The notes: generated by a model not told the origin, from the letters alone. Shown: positions 1 through 6,438, numbered from the stretch's first letter. The stretch: DNA of 19,488 nucleotides from an uncultured beta proteobacterium (GCA_903845455.1 CAIMXN010000125.1:1-19488), one strand, 5' to 3'. Made by a program: numbers and translations.

Positions 1-154
1 GATTTCTGATGCCTATACCCTGTTTTTTTGTTTATTCGAAATCTCAGGCGAGGCACTGACTAACTATTGATCTGCAGGATGAGTTTTCTTGGGTGAGAAT
101 TTAGTATAAAGCACTTAAAATTCCTAGCAATAGCTCTCAATATTTAAAATAAAT

Positions 155-256
155 TTAATGAGCCATTGCAGATGTCTCTGGTAAAAGATTCAGGTTTCCT
201 TGAGCCTCTAATCTAGCAAGCTCCCTAAAGTCAATTTTAGGCTTAGTCTGTTTCAT
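155..256 (-). CDS. Possible 33-residue ORF overlapping the previous one
   Basis: An ATG at 256-254 lies inside the last codons of the preceding minus-strand frame and reads to a TAA at 157-155, giving 33 residues that begin MKQTKPKIDFRELARLEAQG. A short 3' overlap of this kind is typical of translationally coupled genes, for example small antitoxin-toxin pairs, but neither protein matches a family I know. The peptide has an amphipathic Arg/Glu/Leu stretch that could be helical. With no clear ribosome binding site the call is weak; it could be chance or gene debris. Confidence 0.2.
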   Translation of the reverse strand: MKQTKPKIDFRELARLEAQGNLNLLPETSAMAH

Positions 257-410
257 TAAATTCGCTCCAGTCAATCATGCGAACATTGCGCCCAATTCTT
301 TTTAAATCCCGAACAGCTACATGCTTATTTGCCATCCGAATAGGCATCTCTTCGGGCTTGGTAGTTTCCAGCAAGAGAGAGTCGATCTCTTTTAGTATGG
401 GTAGACTCAA
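243..410 (-). CDS. Possible small or truncated ORF, function unknown
   Basis: This frame reads from a TTG at 410 (another TTG lies at 419) to a TAA at 245-243, giving about 55 residues. The C-terminal part is rich in charged and hydrophobic residues in a protein-like pattern, with the local motifs MANKHVAVRDLKRIGR and MIDWSEF. I recognise no family. The frame stays open upstream only as far as a TGA just beyond 460, and no clear Shine-Dalgarno sequence precedes the TTG codons. It may be the 3' end of a broken gene whose upstream part lies in another frame. The next small ORF begins inside its last codons. Confidence 0.25.
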   Translation of the reverse strand: MSLPILKEIDSLLLETTKPEEMPIRMANKHVAVRDLKRIGRNVRMIDWSEFNETD

Positions 411-697
411 TGACGCCAAAAGGAGTTTGAAAAATTCCAGACTTCCCCGTAGTCATCAGTAAGTTGAACTTTATCGAGTCCAAAAGAGATTTACAAATCG
501 ATATAAATAACATGTAGAACTGTAGGGTTTCCATTGCTAAAAATACTGATACAGCGAGTAGTGACATTAACCTTCTTTTCGTCGTGAAAAATTTGCATCT
601 TAGTAAAATATTGACTCTACTCACCCTGTTTAAAAATAAGTTAAGAAAAAAAATGAATCTAACTTGCTACCCACAATCTTTAAATATGGAGTTTTAA

Positions 698-1288
698 TTG
701 GCCAATCAAAATTTAGATAATTTAGTCAAAATTGGTCAACTTGAATCTGATCCTTTTGAAGAAATTGAAGCGATGCGGATACTTAACCTTGCCCATAATC
801 GCCTTCTAGACTCAGAGATCACGGGGTTATCAATAGGGGGTCGATTTATGTGTACCTACAATGCTGCATATGGTGCGGCACTTGCTGCCCTGCGTTGGCA
901 TGGGTTTCGATGTGAAAATGAGCTTATGGCATTCCATTGTCTTGGCGATACGCTAGCGTGGCCTGAAAACAAATGGCGGGTGTTTGATTCGGCTCATCAA
1001 AAGAGAAACTTAGTTGAATATGAGGGTTATCTTGCAATAGAAGAGTCGACTATCGAAGAGCTAAGAGACTTAACGGCGACTTTAATTAAGGATGTTGAGA
1101 AACTAGTAAAACTACATGAAAAACTGTTTCCTCACTTAAGTGGGGCTGGTGAAAAAATGAGTAAGCAAAAAGATACGTACTCCCCCGTCCCCCATACTCG
1201 CGGTGATGATGAAAAGCTATTTGCCAATCCAGAGTTTAAAAAGGCATGGGATGAACTGGAAGATCAGTATGCCACCCTCTCAAAATGA
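698..1288 (+). CDS. HEPN-like domain protein with antitoxin-like C-terminal tail
   Basis: This is a 196-residue protein. Residues about 20-140 are helical and resemble small HEPN-fold proteins. The typical RN-x3-Y signature is present as RNLVEY at 103-108, preceded by helices with AHNRLL and YNAAYGAALAAL. HEPN proteins are often metal-independent RNases in toxin-antitoxin or phage-defence loci; the activity here is inferred. Residues 154-196 look different: LFANPEFKKAWDELEDQY resembles the conserved segment of many XRE/HigA-type antitoxins, but no helix-turn-helix follows. Met154 (ATG at 1157) has a purine-rich stretch upstream and could be an internal start for a 43-residue product. The TTG start at 698 is chosen because GGAG (688-691) lies six bases upstream and an in-frame TAA (695-697) directly precedes it. 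The 3' end overlaps the convergent endolysin gene by 25 bp. Confidence 0.6.
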   Translation: MANQNLDNLVKIGQLESDPFEEIEAMRILNLAHNRLLDSEITGLSIGGRFMCTYNAAYGAALAALRWHGFRCENELMAFHCLGDTLAWPENKWRVFDSAHQKRNLVEYEGYLAIEESTIEELRDLTATLIKDVEKLVKLHEKLFPHLSGAGEKMSKQKDTYSPVPHTRGDDEKLFANPEFKKAWDELEDQYATLSK

Positions 1289-1620
1289 GGTACATCCACA
1301 AAGCCCTTAAAGTTGCCACCCCATTTATTTTTAGGGCTGAGGCTTTCCCAGTATTCACCAACGTTGCGAATCAACTCCCTATCCCAAATAAGCTTTCCTT
1401 TCCAAAAGAAATTTAAATCAATAGCGCAACGAGTGAGGTGCTTGCTGTTCATAGTCTTCGATCTACCAGTCTTGAAGTAGATTTCTTGCTGTTCTGCGGA
1501 ACGCCAAAGTTCCCCGCCAGTCAGAACCCAGCCCTCATTCGTTGCAAATTGAATCAGATTACAAACATCTAGTAAAAATGCAGCTTGCTCTCCAACTAGG
1601 CTATTTCTTGTTGAGCTCAT
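1264..1620 (-). CDS. Phage endolysin, M15-type L-Ala-D-Glu peptidase
   Basis: This 118-residue protein has the layout of small phage M15-family peptidases (T5 endolysin and related proteins), which cut the L-alanyl-D-glutamate bond in the peptidoglycan stem peptide. The zinc-binding set is visible: His61 in NSKHLTRCAIDLN, Asp68 in the same motif, and His112 in DVPHFE near the C-terminus. The N-terminal LTGGELWRSAEQQEIYFKTG segment is also typical of the family. There is no signal peptide, so release depends on the holin encoded immediately upstream. Its ATG (1620-1618) overlaps the holin stop by one base (TAATG), which implies translational coupling. The length is near-complete for the family. 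It appears intact, although the surrounding phage genes are missing. Confidence 0.82.
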   Translation of the reverse strand: MSSTRNSLVGEQAAFLLDVCNLIQFATNEGWVLTGGELWRSAEQQEIYFKTGRSKTMNSKHLTRCAIDLNFFWKGKLIWDRELIRNVGEYWESLSPKNKWGGNFKGFVDVPHFERVAY

Positions 1621-2153
1621 TAAACCCCCTCTTTATGTCGAGAGGCGCTCATGCGAATTTCAAAAATCTTTTCCACCGACCTACCCCCAAAATAAGCCAG
1701 CATGACTAATTGCCCCCACTCTCCTAAAAGTTGTACGTATGCTTCATTAATATCAATTCCCATAGCTGATAACAATGCAAATAGTAGGTAGGCCGTGAGA
1801 ATATAGACTAGTGTTCCAGGGCGGATGTTCTTTGATAACCTGGAATCACTCACCATGTCTGATTGCCAGCGCTTAGTAGCATTGTCTTGTGAGGCTCGAT
1901 GCATCTCAGCTAAAAGCTTGGATTCCTCAATCTCGAGTTCTTTTTGTTTAAGCGTGTATTGCAAGAGAAGTTGCTCTTGCTCAATCTCTAGTTGCTTGAG
2001 TTTAATGAGATCTTCCTGGTTGGGATTATCTGGAATGCGAACCCCAGTTTTTTTCTCAATAAACTCTTTGCCTTTTGCCTGAACAGCCCCTGCTAACAGG
2101 CTCAGGCCATTTACAGCCAAAGTTTGTACTAGTGATGTAAATATAGGGAGCAT
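1620..2153 (-). CDS. Phage holin, 3TM type
   Basis: This 177-residue membrane protein has a hydrophobic N-terminal segment (about 5-25), a long charged coiled coil rich in Glu/Gln/Leu (about 45-90), and two more membrane helices at about 112-131 and 138-156. These are followed by FGGRSVEKI, which is typical of the 3TM holin family found in phages and gene-transfer agents. Holins form membrane lesions at a timed moment and let the endolysin reach the cell wall. The endolysin gene follows directly with a one-base stop/start overlap, giving a classical lysis cassette. No capsid, tail or integrase genes are present in the window, so this is an isolated remnant or the edge of a prophage. The start is the ATG at 2153; a strong Shine-Dalgarno sequence is not evident. 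Confidence 0.8.
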   Translation of the reverse strand: MLPIFTSLVQTLAVNGLSLLAGAVQAKGKEFIEKKTGVRIPDNPNQEDLIKLKQLEIEQEQLLLQYTLKQKELEIEESKLLAEMHRASQDNATKRWQSDMVSDSRLSKNIRPGTLVYILTAYLLFALLSAMGIDINEAYVQLLGEWGQLVMLAYFGGRSVEKIFEIRMSASRHKEGV

Positions 2154-2221
2154 AAAATTATTTTTTGAATAACAGTAAATGGTTTAAAAAATTACAGTGT
2201 TTAACTGGATTAATCTTTTTT

Positions 2222-2331
2222 GATGTGCAGACTAAGGTGAGTGATGTGAAGGGGCGCAATATACCATCGTCATTAAGTTTGATGAAAAAGGTGTAGTGCG
2301 AGATTTTGCGTACAACACATCCAAATTCTAA
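2222..2331 (+). pseudogene. 3' remnant of a BamE/SmpA-like small lipoprotein gene
   Basis: The last 28 codons before the TAA at 2329-2331 read YTIVIKFDEKGVVRDF followed by AYNTSKF. This matches the C-terminal beta-strand pattern I associate with BamE/SmpA/OmlA-like lipoproteins (hydrophobic strand, then FD-x-(K/N)-G-V-V-(R/K)-D-F). A stop (TGA at 2242-2244) lies a few codons upstream in that frame. The sequence seems to continue in another frame as VQTKVSDVKGR up to about 2257, so a single-base deletion near 2258 would explain the break. No start codon, signal peptide or N-terminal half is visible before the holin gene at 2153. It is therefore probably debris left by the rearrangement that brought in the lysis genes. 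The family assignment is from memory of the pattern and moderately uncertain. Confidence 0.5.
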
Positions 2332-2343
2332 AAGGTAACTTCA

Positions 2344-2946
2344 ATGAAAAAAGTCATTAGTTGCCTTACTGTTATTGCCATGTTGGGGGGATGTGCAGGT
2401 CAAATTCCTCCCGAAGCATTGCAGTTTCAGCCAGACAATCTCGCCAATCGGCAGATGCAATCGCGGAAGTACGACATTAAGACTGAAAAAGACTTACTCA
2501 GCGCCTCTTCTAATGTTTTGCAAGATATGGGATTTAACTTAGATGAATCAAATGTTCCACTTGGCGTGATTGTTGCCTCCAAAAGCAGAGATGCCACGGA
2601 TGGAGGACAGGTTGCTGGCGCCATTGTATTAGGCGTCTTGTTTGGTGCGGCTGCAGTGAATTACGATAAAACCCAAAAAATTAGGGCATCGTTAGTCACT
2701 AAACCCGCGGCAATAAAAGATCCCATTCATGTCTCCGTTGCCACTAAATCTGGCAAGCAAATCAAGTTTGATCAGCCTGTCGAGATATCTGATGGCTTCA
2801 TCGTGCGGGTCACTTTCCAAAGATTAGTTTGGAACCAGAGGGGAATCATGACCAAGATTGAAGGTGTCAACGACCCAGAGATATATCAAGAATTCTACGA
2901 GAAGCTATCTAAATCAATTTTCCTGCAGGCTCAAAATGTTGAATAA
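2344..2946 (+). CDS. Predicted lipoprotein, paralogue of the next gene
   Basis: This 200-residue protein has a lipoprotein signal (MKKVISCLTVIAMLGGC, lipobox LGGC, lipidated Cys17). Residues 40-80 carry a helix-strand unit (SRKYDIKTEKDLLSAS, then LQDMGF). A Gly/Ala-rich hydrophobic segment at about 87-105 could dip into a membrane, and a C-terminal helix ends in KSIFLQAQNVE. The same beginning and end occur in the next gene, so the two are tandem paralogues. I do not know a named function; an envelope role is inferred from the lipobox. AAAGG lies at the right distance before the ATG. The stop overlaps the next start by 11 bp, so the pair is one operon. Confidence 0.75.
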   Translation: MKKVISCLTVIAMLGGCAGQIPPEALQFQPDNLANRQMQSRKYDIKTEKDLLSASSNVLQDMGFNLDESNVPLGVIVASKSRDATDGGQVAGAIVLGVLFGAAAVNYDKTQKIRASLVTKPAAIKDPIHVSVATKSGKQIKFDQPVEISDGFIVRVTFQRLVWNQRGIMTKIEGVNDPEIYQEFYEKLSKSIFLQAQNVE

Positions 2947-3385
2947 GCGCACTACCTTCCGTTTCTCATTGCTTTCCCTGGCCATCATGACAAGCCTCTT
3001 AACCGGGTGTCAGACGATGAAAGAGCGTGTACTAGACTCTTCTGCGGATGGTCAGACATCAGTAGAGTTACGCGCAATTCAGTCTCGATCATTCGATACG
3101 GCAGACAAACAAAAAACCATGAGATCAGTAATTGCCACCCTACAAGACTTAGGCTTTGTAGTTGATAAGGCAGATCTCGACTTGGGAAGTGTCTCGGCCA
3201 CCAAGCTAAGTGGTTACGCCCTTCGCATGACGGTATCCGTCCGCCCTGGAGCATCAGGTAAAAATATGATTGTGCGTGCTAACGCCCAATACAACATTAC
3301 CCCCGTCACAGACCCAAAGCCATACCAAGACTTCTTTGTATCTTTACAAAAATCAATGTTCTTACAAGCCAATAATGTAGATTGA
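2936..3385 (+). CDS. Predicted lipoprotein, shorter paralogue
   Basis: This is a 149-residue protein when started at the ATG at 2936, which puts a clear signal peptide and lipobox (LLTGC, Cys25) at the N-terminus. The open frame extends further upstream, but that part runs inside the preceding gene and would hide the signal. Residues about 40-85 (LRAIQSRSFDTADKQK, then LQDLGF) and the C-terminus (PYQDFFVSLQKSMFLQANNVD shape) match the preceding lipoprotein closely. The Gly/Ala-rich insert and neighbouring strand of the longer paralogue are missing. The two may form a hetero-oligomer or be a recent duplication. Function unknown; the predicted location is the outer or inner membrane facing the periplasm. 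A terminator follows about 20 bp after the stop. Confidence 0.75.
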   Translation: MLNKRTTFRFSLLSLAIMTSLLTGCQTMKERVLDSSADGQTSVELRAIQSRSFDTADKQKTMRSVIATLQDLGFVVDKADLDLGSVSATKLSGYALRMTVSVRPGASGKNMIVRANAQYNITPVTDPKPYQDFFVSLQKSMFLQANNVD

Positions 3386-3404
3386 TTATTCACAACTCCG
3401 CTTC

Positions 3405-3428
3405 AAGCCGCCTTCGGGTGGTTTTTTT
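3405..3428 (+). terminator. Rho-independent terminator after the lipoprotein pair
   Basis: The stem CCGCC/GGTGG (3408-3412 with 3417-3421) is capped by the stable tetraloop TTCG and followed directly by seven T residues (3422-3428). Flanking A/T pairs lengthen the stem. This closes the two-gene lipoprotein operon. Confidence 0.88.
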
Positions 3429-3562
3429 ATTTCTACCCTCTTGAAATATCGAAACTATTCCACATGCCAGATTAGATAATATCCTTGCCTAGAGTTGCAA
3501 TATGCACTTATGAGTTGCTAATCAAACTCAAAAAGGCGCTTAGGTAGAAGTTTCAGGGCACA

Positions 3563-4255
3563 ATGAGTCTACTGACTACTTACAGAAATACACTCATGTC
3601 CCAAGCCATTATTTTTGATGTTGAAGCAACCGATAAAAACGACGCTGTCATCATTGAAGCTGCCTCACTAGATCTTGTGTCCCTCGCACCATTTGAGGTG
3701 AATAATCCTTGGGTACAGCGCTATAACCCTGGTAAACCGATTAGTCTTGGTGCTCTTGCTGTCCATCACATCATGGATGAGGAACTTGTTAGCTGCCCTC
3801 CTAGCACCTCTTTTAAGTTACCTGCCGGCACTAAATATCTGATTGGTCACAACATTGATTTCGATTGGGTTGCGATTGGTAGCCCTGAAGTAAAGCGTAT
3901 TTGTACGCTTGCTTTGGCTCGCAGTCTTTGGCCTGATCTTGATAGCCACACTCAAAGCGCTCTGCTCTATTACTTCGAGCGAGATACTGCCAGAGATCAA
4001 TTACGTAATGCGCACAGTGCATTGGCTGATGTGTGGATTTGTTCCAAGATTGTTGGCAAGATTATTGAGAAACTGCATCCCGCTTCTTTGGATGCTTTTT
4101 GGGAAATGTCTGAGAAAGCCAGAATTCCGACCATCATGCCCTTTGGTAAACACAAGGGTGAGGCCATTAGTTCAGTGCCATCTGATTACAAGCAATGGAT
4201 GTTGCGCCAAGACAATGTTTCACCGTACTTGCGCAAAGCTCTAGAAGCCAAATAA
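3563..4255 (+). CDS. exoX: ExoX-like DEDDh 3'-5' exonuclease with DUF3820 tail
   Basis: This 230-residue protein has the same two-part layout as E. coli exodeoxyribonuclease X. The exonuclease domain (about 14-165) shows DEDDh catalytic residues: Asp19 and Glu21 in FDVEATD, Asp101 in GHNIDFDW, and His151 and Asp156 in NAHSALADVW. The C-terminal 40 residues (MPFGKHKGEAISSVPSDYKQW) match the small DUF3820 module. Such enzymes degrade DNA 3' ends in repair and recombination. The start is ambiguous. The ATG at 3563 has AGGG four bases upstream, whereas the ATG at 3596 lacks a Shine-Dalgarno sequence but begins right at the domain (MSQAIIFDVEATD). The gene stands alone between two terminator-like structures. 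Confidence 0.85.
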   Translation: MSLLTTYRNTLMSQAIIFDVEATDKNDAVIIEAASLDLVSLAPFEVNNPWVQRYNPGKPISLGALAVHHIMDEELVSCPPSTSFKLPAGTKYLIGHNIDFDWVAIGSPEVKRICTLALARSLWPDLDSHTQSALLYYFERDTARDQLRNAHSALADVWICSKIVGKIIEKLHPASLDAFWEMSEKARIPTIMPFGKHKGEAISSVPSDYKQWMLRQDNVSPYLRKALEAK

Positions 4256-4268
4256 AAAGCCTTTACTA

Positions 4269-4300
4269 GGGAATAAGGAATCCGTGATTTCCTTATTCCC
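4269..4300. repeat. Perfect 12-bp inverted repeat between convergent genes
   Basis: GGGAATAAGGAA (4269-4280) and TTCCTTATTCCC (4289-4300) pair perfectly around an 8-base loop. It sits just after the exonuclease stop and before the end of the minus-strand miniprotein gene, where a bidirectional terminator would be expected. Neither strand has a T-run after the stem, so it may instead protect mRNA 3' ends or assist Rho-dependent termination. Confidence 0.75.
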
Positions 4301-4331
4301 CCTCTAGGCTCGTTGCTGCTTTTTCTGCTTC

Positions 4332-4466
4332 TTACCGATAGCGGCGATTAAGTGCTGCCTGCTTTTGCTGGTAGCTATCGCGCTTAGTGCTTTTCAATAC
4401 TGCGAAGTAAGACAACACCATGATGGCTGCCAGTGATAGACCGTTAAAGTTATTGAGTAGTTCCAT
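4332..4466 (-). CDS. Small single-pass membrane protein, 44 residues
   Basis: An ATG (4466-4464) is preceded by AGGAG (4477-4473) with six bases between, an excellent ribosome binding site, and reads 44 codons to a TAA. The peptide begins MELLNNFNGLSLAAIMVLSY. A hydrophobic stretch at about 9-24 is long enough for a short membrane helix. It is followed by a basic, glutamine-rich tail (KSTKRDSYQQKQAALNRRYR), which predicts the C-terminus in the cytoplasm. No family is recognised. It lies 172 bases downstream of umuC on the same strand and could be read through from the SOS promoter, or have its own promoter in the A/T-rich gap. The coding evidence is the Shine-Dalgarno sequence plus the ordered hydrophobic/basic architecture. 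Confidence 0.55.
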   Translation of the reverse strand: MELLNNFNGLSLAAIMVLSYFAVLKSTKRDSYQQKQAALNRRYR

Positions 4467-4638
4467 TTGCTTCTCCTTTTTTGCTCGTCTGTTTTTGTTA
4501 CTGTTATTTCAATCTTTGCTGCTATGTTTTAAGAATAGGTTCTTTGAAGCTCACTAAATGAGCTAGTAAAAATGAGTGCTCGTTTTGTTGTTTTTTTCTT
4601 GTTTTTCAGTTTTTTCTTTTTGTGTTTTGATCTTTTTC
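4467..4638 (-). other. A-rich spacer between umuC and the miniprotein
   Basis: Read on the minus strand, about 70 bases after the umuC stop are strongly A-rich with many A4-A7 runs and almost no T. There follows a short hairpin (AGCTCA, 4548-4553, with TGAGCT, 4559-4564; 5-base loop) and then the ribosome binding site of the miniprotein. There is no T-run after the hairpin, so no intrinsic terminator separates umuC from the downstream ORF. No gene is seen in the spacer. Confidence 0.45.
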
Positions 4639-5949
4639 CTAGCGCACTACTGGTAATTCATTCCACTGGGTGGTGTAGTTCGGTGACTTATTGCCTGATC
4701 TCATTTGCCAGGCTTGCTTGGTTCCTGCTGCACCCGAACGAATGACTGCATTGCCAAAGCGACTGTTAATCGAATCTAGGGCTTTCATGAGATCAGCGGA
4801 TTTGCCTCTGGTCTCTACGTCATCAAACAGCGATTGCTGCACGGTGGGTTTGTCAGACAAAAGATTGAGGACGATGCCGGCCTTCTTGTATCTAAATCCA
4901 CCTTGATAGATTTGCTTAAGGCCATCAATTGCTGCGTCGGTAAGTTTGAGGGTGTTATCGGTTGGATTCTCTAATGCGATCGTGATACTTTGTGCGTATT
5001 GAGGTTCGTTCTGTTTATGGGGATTGGTTTCAATAAAGATGCTGATCGCGCCCGTAACGGAGTTTTGGGTTCTGAGTTTTTCTGCAGCTCTAGCGGCATG
5101 CGTAGCAACCGACTCTGCTAGCTCTTCTAGGCTGGTAACTAACTTACCAAAGCTACGTGAGGCAATGATTTGCTGTTTAGCTGGCGCTACTTCTTCTAGT
5201 TTTAAGCAAGAGACCCCGCGCAACTCATAACAAAGTCTTTCCATCACAACACCAAATTGTTGGCGCATGGTTTGTGGTGAGACTTGTAAGAGATCAAAGA
5301 CAGTATTGATTTGCAGTAGCTTGAGTTTTTTAGCCAGTTGTCTACCAATACCCCATACCTCGCCTGCTGGTATCTCGCTCATCCATTGATAGAGCTCTTC
5401 CTTGGGCATGCTCTCGACATCACACACGCCTGCAAACTGTGGATGCTTCTTAGCGAGGTGGTTAGCAAACTTGGCCAAGGTCTTACTAGAACCAATGCCG
5501 ACACAAACCGGTAAACCGGTGGTGTCTTTAACATCTTGTTTAATGATGTGACCAAGGTGCGTTGCATCTGGGTGGGCTTTGAGTACAGATTCAATTTTGA
5601 GAAAGCTCTCATCAATGCTGTACACCTCAAGATTAGGCGTAAATCTTCTGAGCACTTGTACGACGCGATCACTCATATCGCCATACAGTGTGTAGTTTGA
5701 TGAATAGGCCACGATGCCATGCTCTTTAGCGAGGTCTTTCATCTTGAACCAAGGTGTTGCCATCTTCACACCAAGAGCTTTGACCTCGGCACTTCTGGCG
5801 ACAGCGCAACCATCATTGTTTGATAGCACGACTACCGGTACACCTTCGAGCTTGGGGGCAAATACCCGCTCGCAAGAAACATAGAAGTTGTTCACATCGA
5901 CCAATGCGAATAGTTCCTTAGCTTGATTAGATTCATTAGCTGGGTTCAT
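4639..5949 (-). CDS. umuC: DNA polymerase V catalytic subunit UmuC
   Basis: This 436-residue Y-family translesion polymerase is near the usual UmuC length. The metal-binding residues are Asp18 in FALVDVNNFYVSCERVF and Asp113/Glu114 in VYSIDESFL. The helix-hairpin-helix thumb segment (GIGSSKTLAKFANHLAKKHP) follows at about 151-170, the little-finger region covers about 255-365, QQSLF at 371-375 fits a beta-clamp-binding peptide, and the last 50 residues match the DUF4113 tail typical of UmuC. With UmuD' it forms Pol V, which copies damaged DNA during the SOS response. Its ATG overlaps the umuD stop in an ATGA (5949-5946), so the two are translationally coupled and share the LexA-controlled promoter. 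No defects are visible. Confidence 0.96.
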   Translation of the reverse strand: MNPANESNQAKELFALVDVNNFYVSCERVFAPKLEGVPVVVLSNNDGCAVARSAEVKALGVKMATPWFKMKDLAKEHGIVAYSSNYTLYGDMSDRVVQVLRRFTPNLEVYSIDESFLKIESVLKAHPDATHLGHIIKQDVKDTTGLPVCVGIGSSKTLAKFANHLAKKHPQFAGVCDVESMPKEELYQWMSEIPAGEVWGIGRQLAKKLKLLQINTVFDLLQVSPQTMRQQFGVVMERLCYELRGVSCLKLEEVAPAKQQIIASRSFGKLVTSLEELAESVATHAARAAEKLRTQNSVTGAISIFIETNPHKQNEPQYAQSITIALENPTDNTLKLTDAAIDGLKQIYQGGFRYKKAGIVLNLLSDKPTVQQSLFDDVETRGKSADLMKALDSINSRFGNAVIRSGAAGTKQAWQMRSGNKSPNYTTQWNELPVVR

Positions 5950-6431
5950 TTTTTTCCCCTGCTACTGGCATTGCTGTATTTGCGCACCACCCCAACGACC
6001 ACACCCCAGATTTGGAGTTCACTACCCTCATCAAAGGTAATGGGTTCAAAGCTGGGATTTTCTGGCTGGAGTTCAATACGACCGCGTAATTGGTAGAGGC
6101 GCTTGATGGTGTACTCACTATCCACAACGGCCACTACGATGTCTTTATGTTTTGGTTTGAGGGCTTTATCCACGACTACCTTGTCGCCATCACAGATGCC
6201 CGCGCCCATCATGGAGTCGCCCTGCACGGTGAACATAAAGGTGGCTGGTTTGTTCTGAACCAGATAGCGGTTCAAATCAAGACCCTGTTCAGCGTAATCT
6301 GCCGCTGGGCTGGGAAATCCAGCCGAAATCCGGTGGCTCAGTAGTTTGAGCTCAAAGTCGTCAAAATGGACTGCCAAGGCTTGTGGGGCTTGGCTTAAGG
6401 TATTGCCTGCGGTAGATGACTGAAGTTCCAT
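5946..6431 (-). CDS. umuD: SOS mutagenesis protein UmuD (S24 self-cleaving)
   Basis: This 161-residue LexA-fold protein starts at the ATG at 6431; an upstream TTG at 6440 is in frame but overlaps the promoter -10. The self-cleavage site is Ala37-Gly38 in ISAGFPSPAADY (E. coli has Cys-Gly). The catalytic dyad is Ser73 in GDSMMGAG and Lys110 in SEYTIKRL. RecA-stimulated cleavage gives UmuD', which binds UmuC to form Pol V. The N-terminal arm is about 13 residues longer than in E. coli UmuD. No Shine-Dalgarno sequence precedes the ATG, and the predicted transcription start is at or one base before it, which suggests a leaderless mRNA. It overlaps umuC by four bases. Confidence 0.95.
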   Translation of the reverse strand: MELQSSTAGNTLSQAPQALAVHFDDFELKLLSHRISAGFPSPAADYAEQGLDLNRYLVQNKPATFMFTVQGDSMMGAGICDGDKVVVDKALKPKHKDIVVAVVDSEYTIKRLYQLRGRIELQPENPSFEPITFDEGSELQIWGVVVGVVRKYSNASSRGKK

Positions 6432-6438
6432 AAGTGCC

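Larger units (their letters stand above)
1..697. other. AT-rich gene-poor accessory stretch
   Basis: No confident gene is visible in this stretch. Longer open frames on both strands (277-462 plus, 325-624 minus) have no recognisable domain and overlap each other. Two short minus-strand frames with more protein-like composition are listed separately. The base composition is AT-rich and has many homopolymer runs, unlike the housekeeping half of the window. That fits degraded mobile DNA next to the phage lysis genes. A possible promoter for the gene at 698 would lie in 600-690, but I see no convincing -35/-10 pair. Confidence 0.5.

Noticed and set aside
325..624. 99-residue minus-strand open frame in the left accessory stretch
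   Set aside because: It has no recognisable domain, and its C-terminal part disagrees with the more protein-like frame that overlaps it. Possibly part of a frameshifted gene, but not supportable as a CDS.
2858..2935. Upstream extension of the second lipoprotein ORF
   Set aside because: It lies inside the preceding coding region in another frame and would bury the signal peptide; the ATG at 2936 gives a clean lipobox.
3909..4244. 111-residue plus-strand frame inside the exonuclease gene
   Set aside because: It is an out-of-frame shadow; the catalytic H-x4-D and DUF3820 motifs lie in the other frame.
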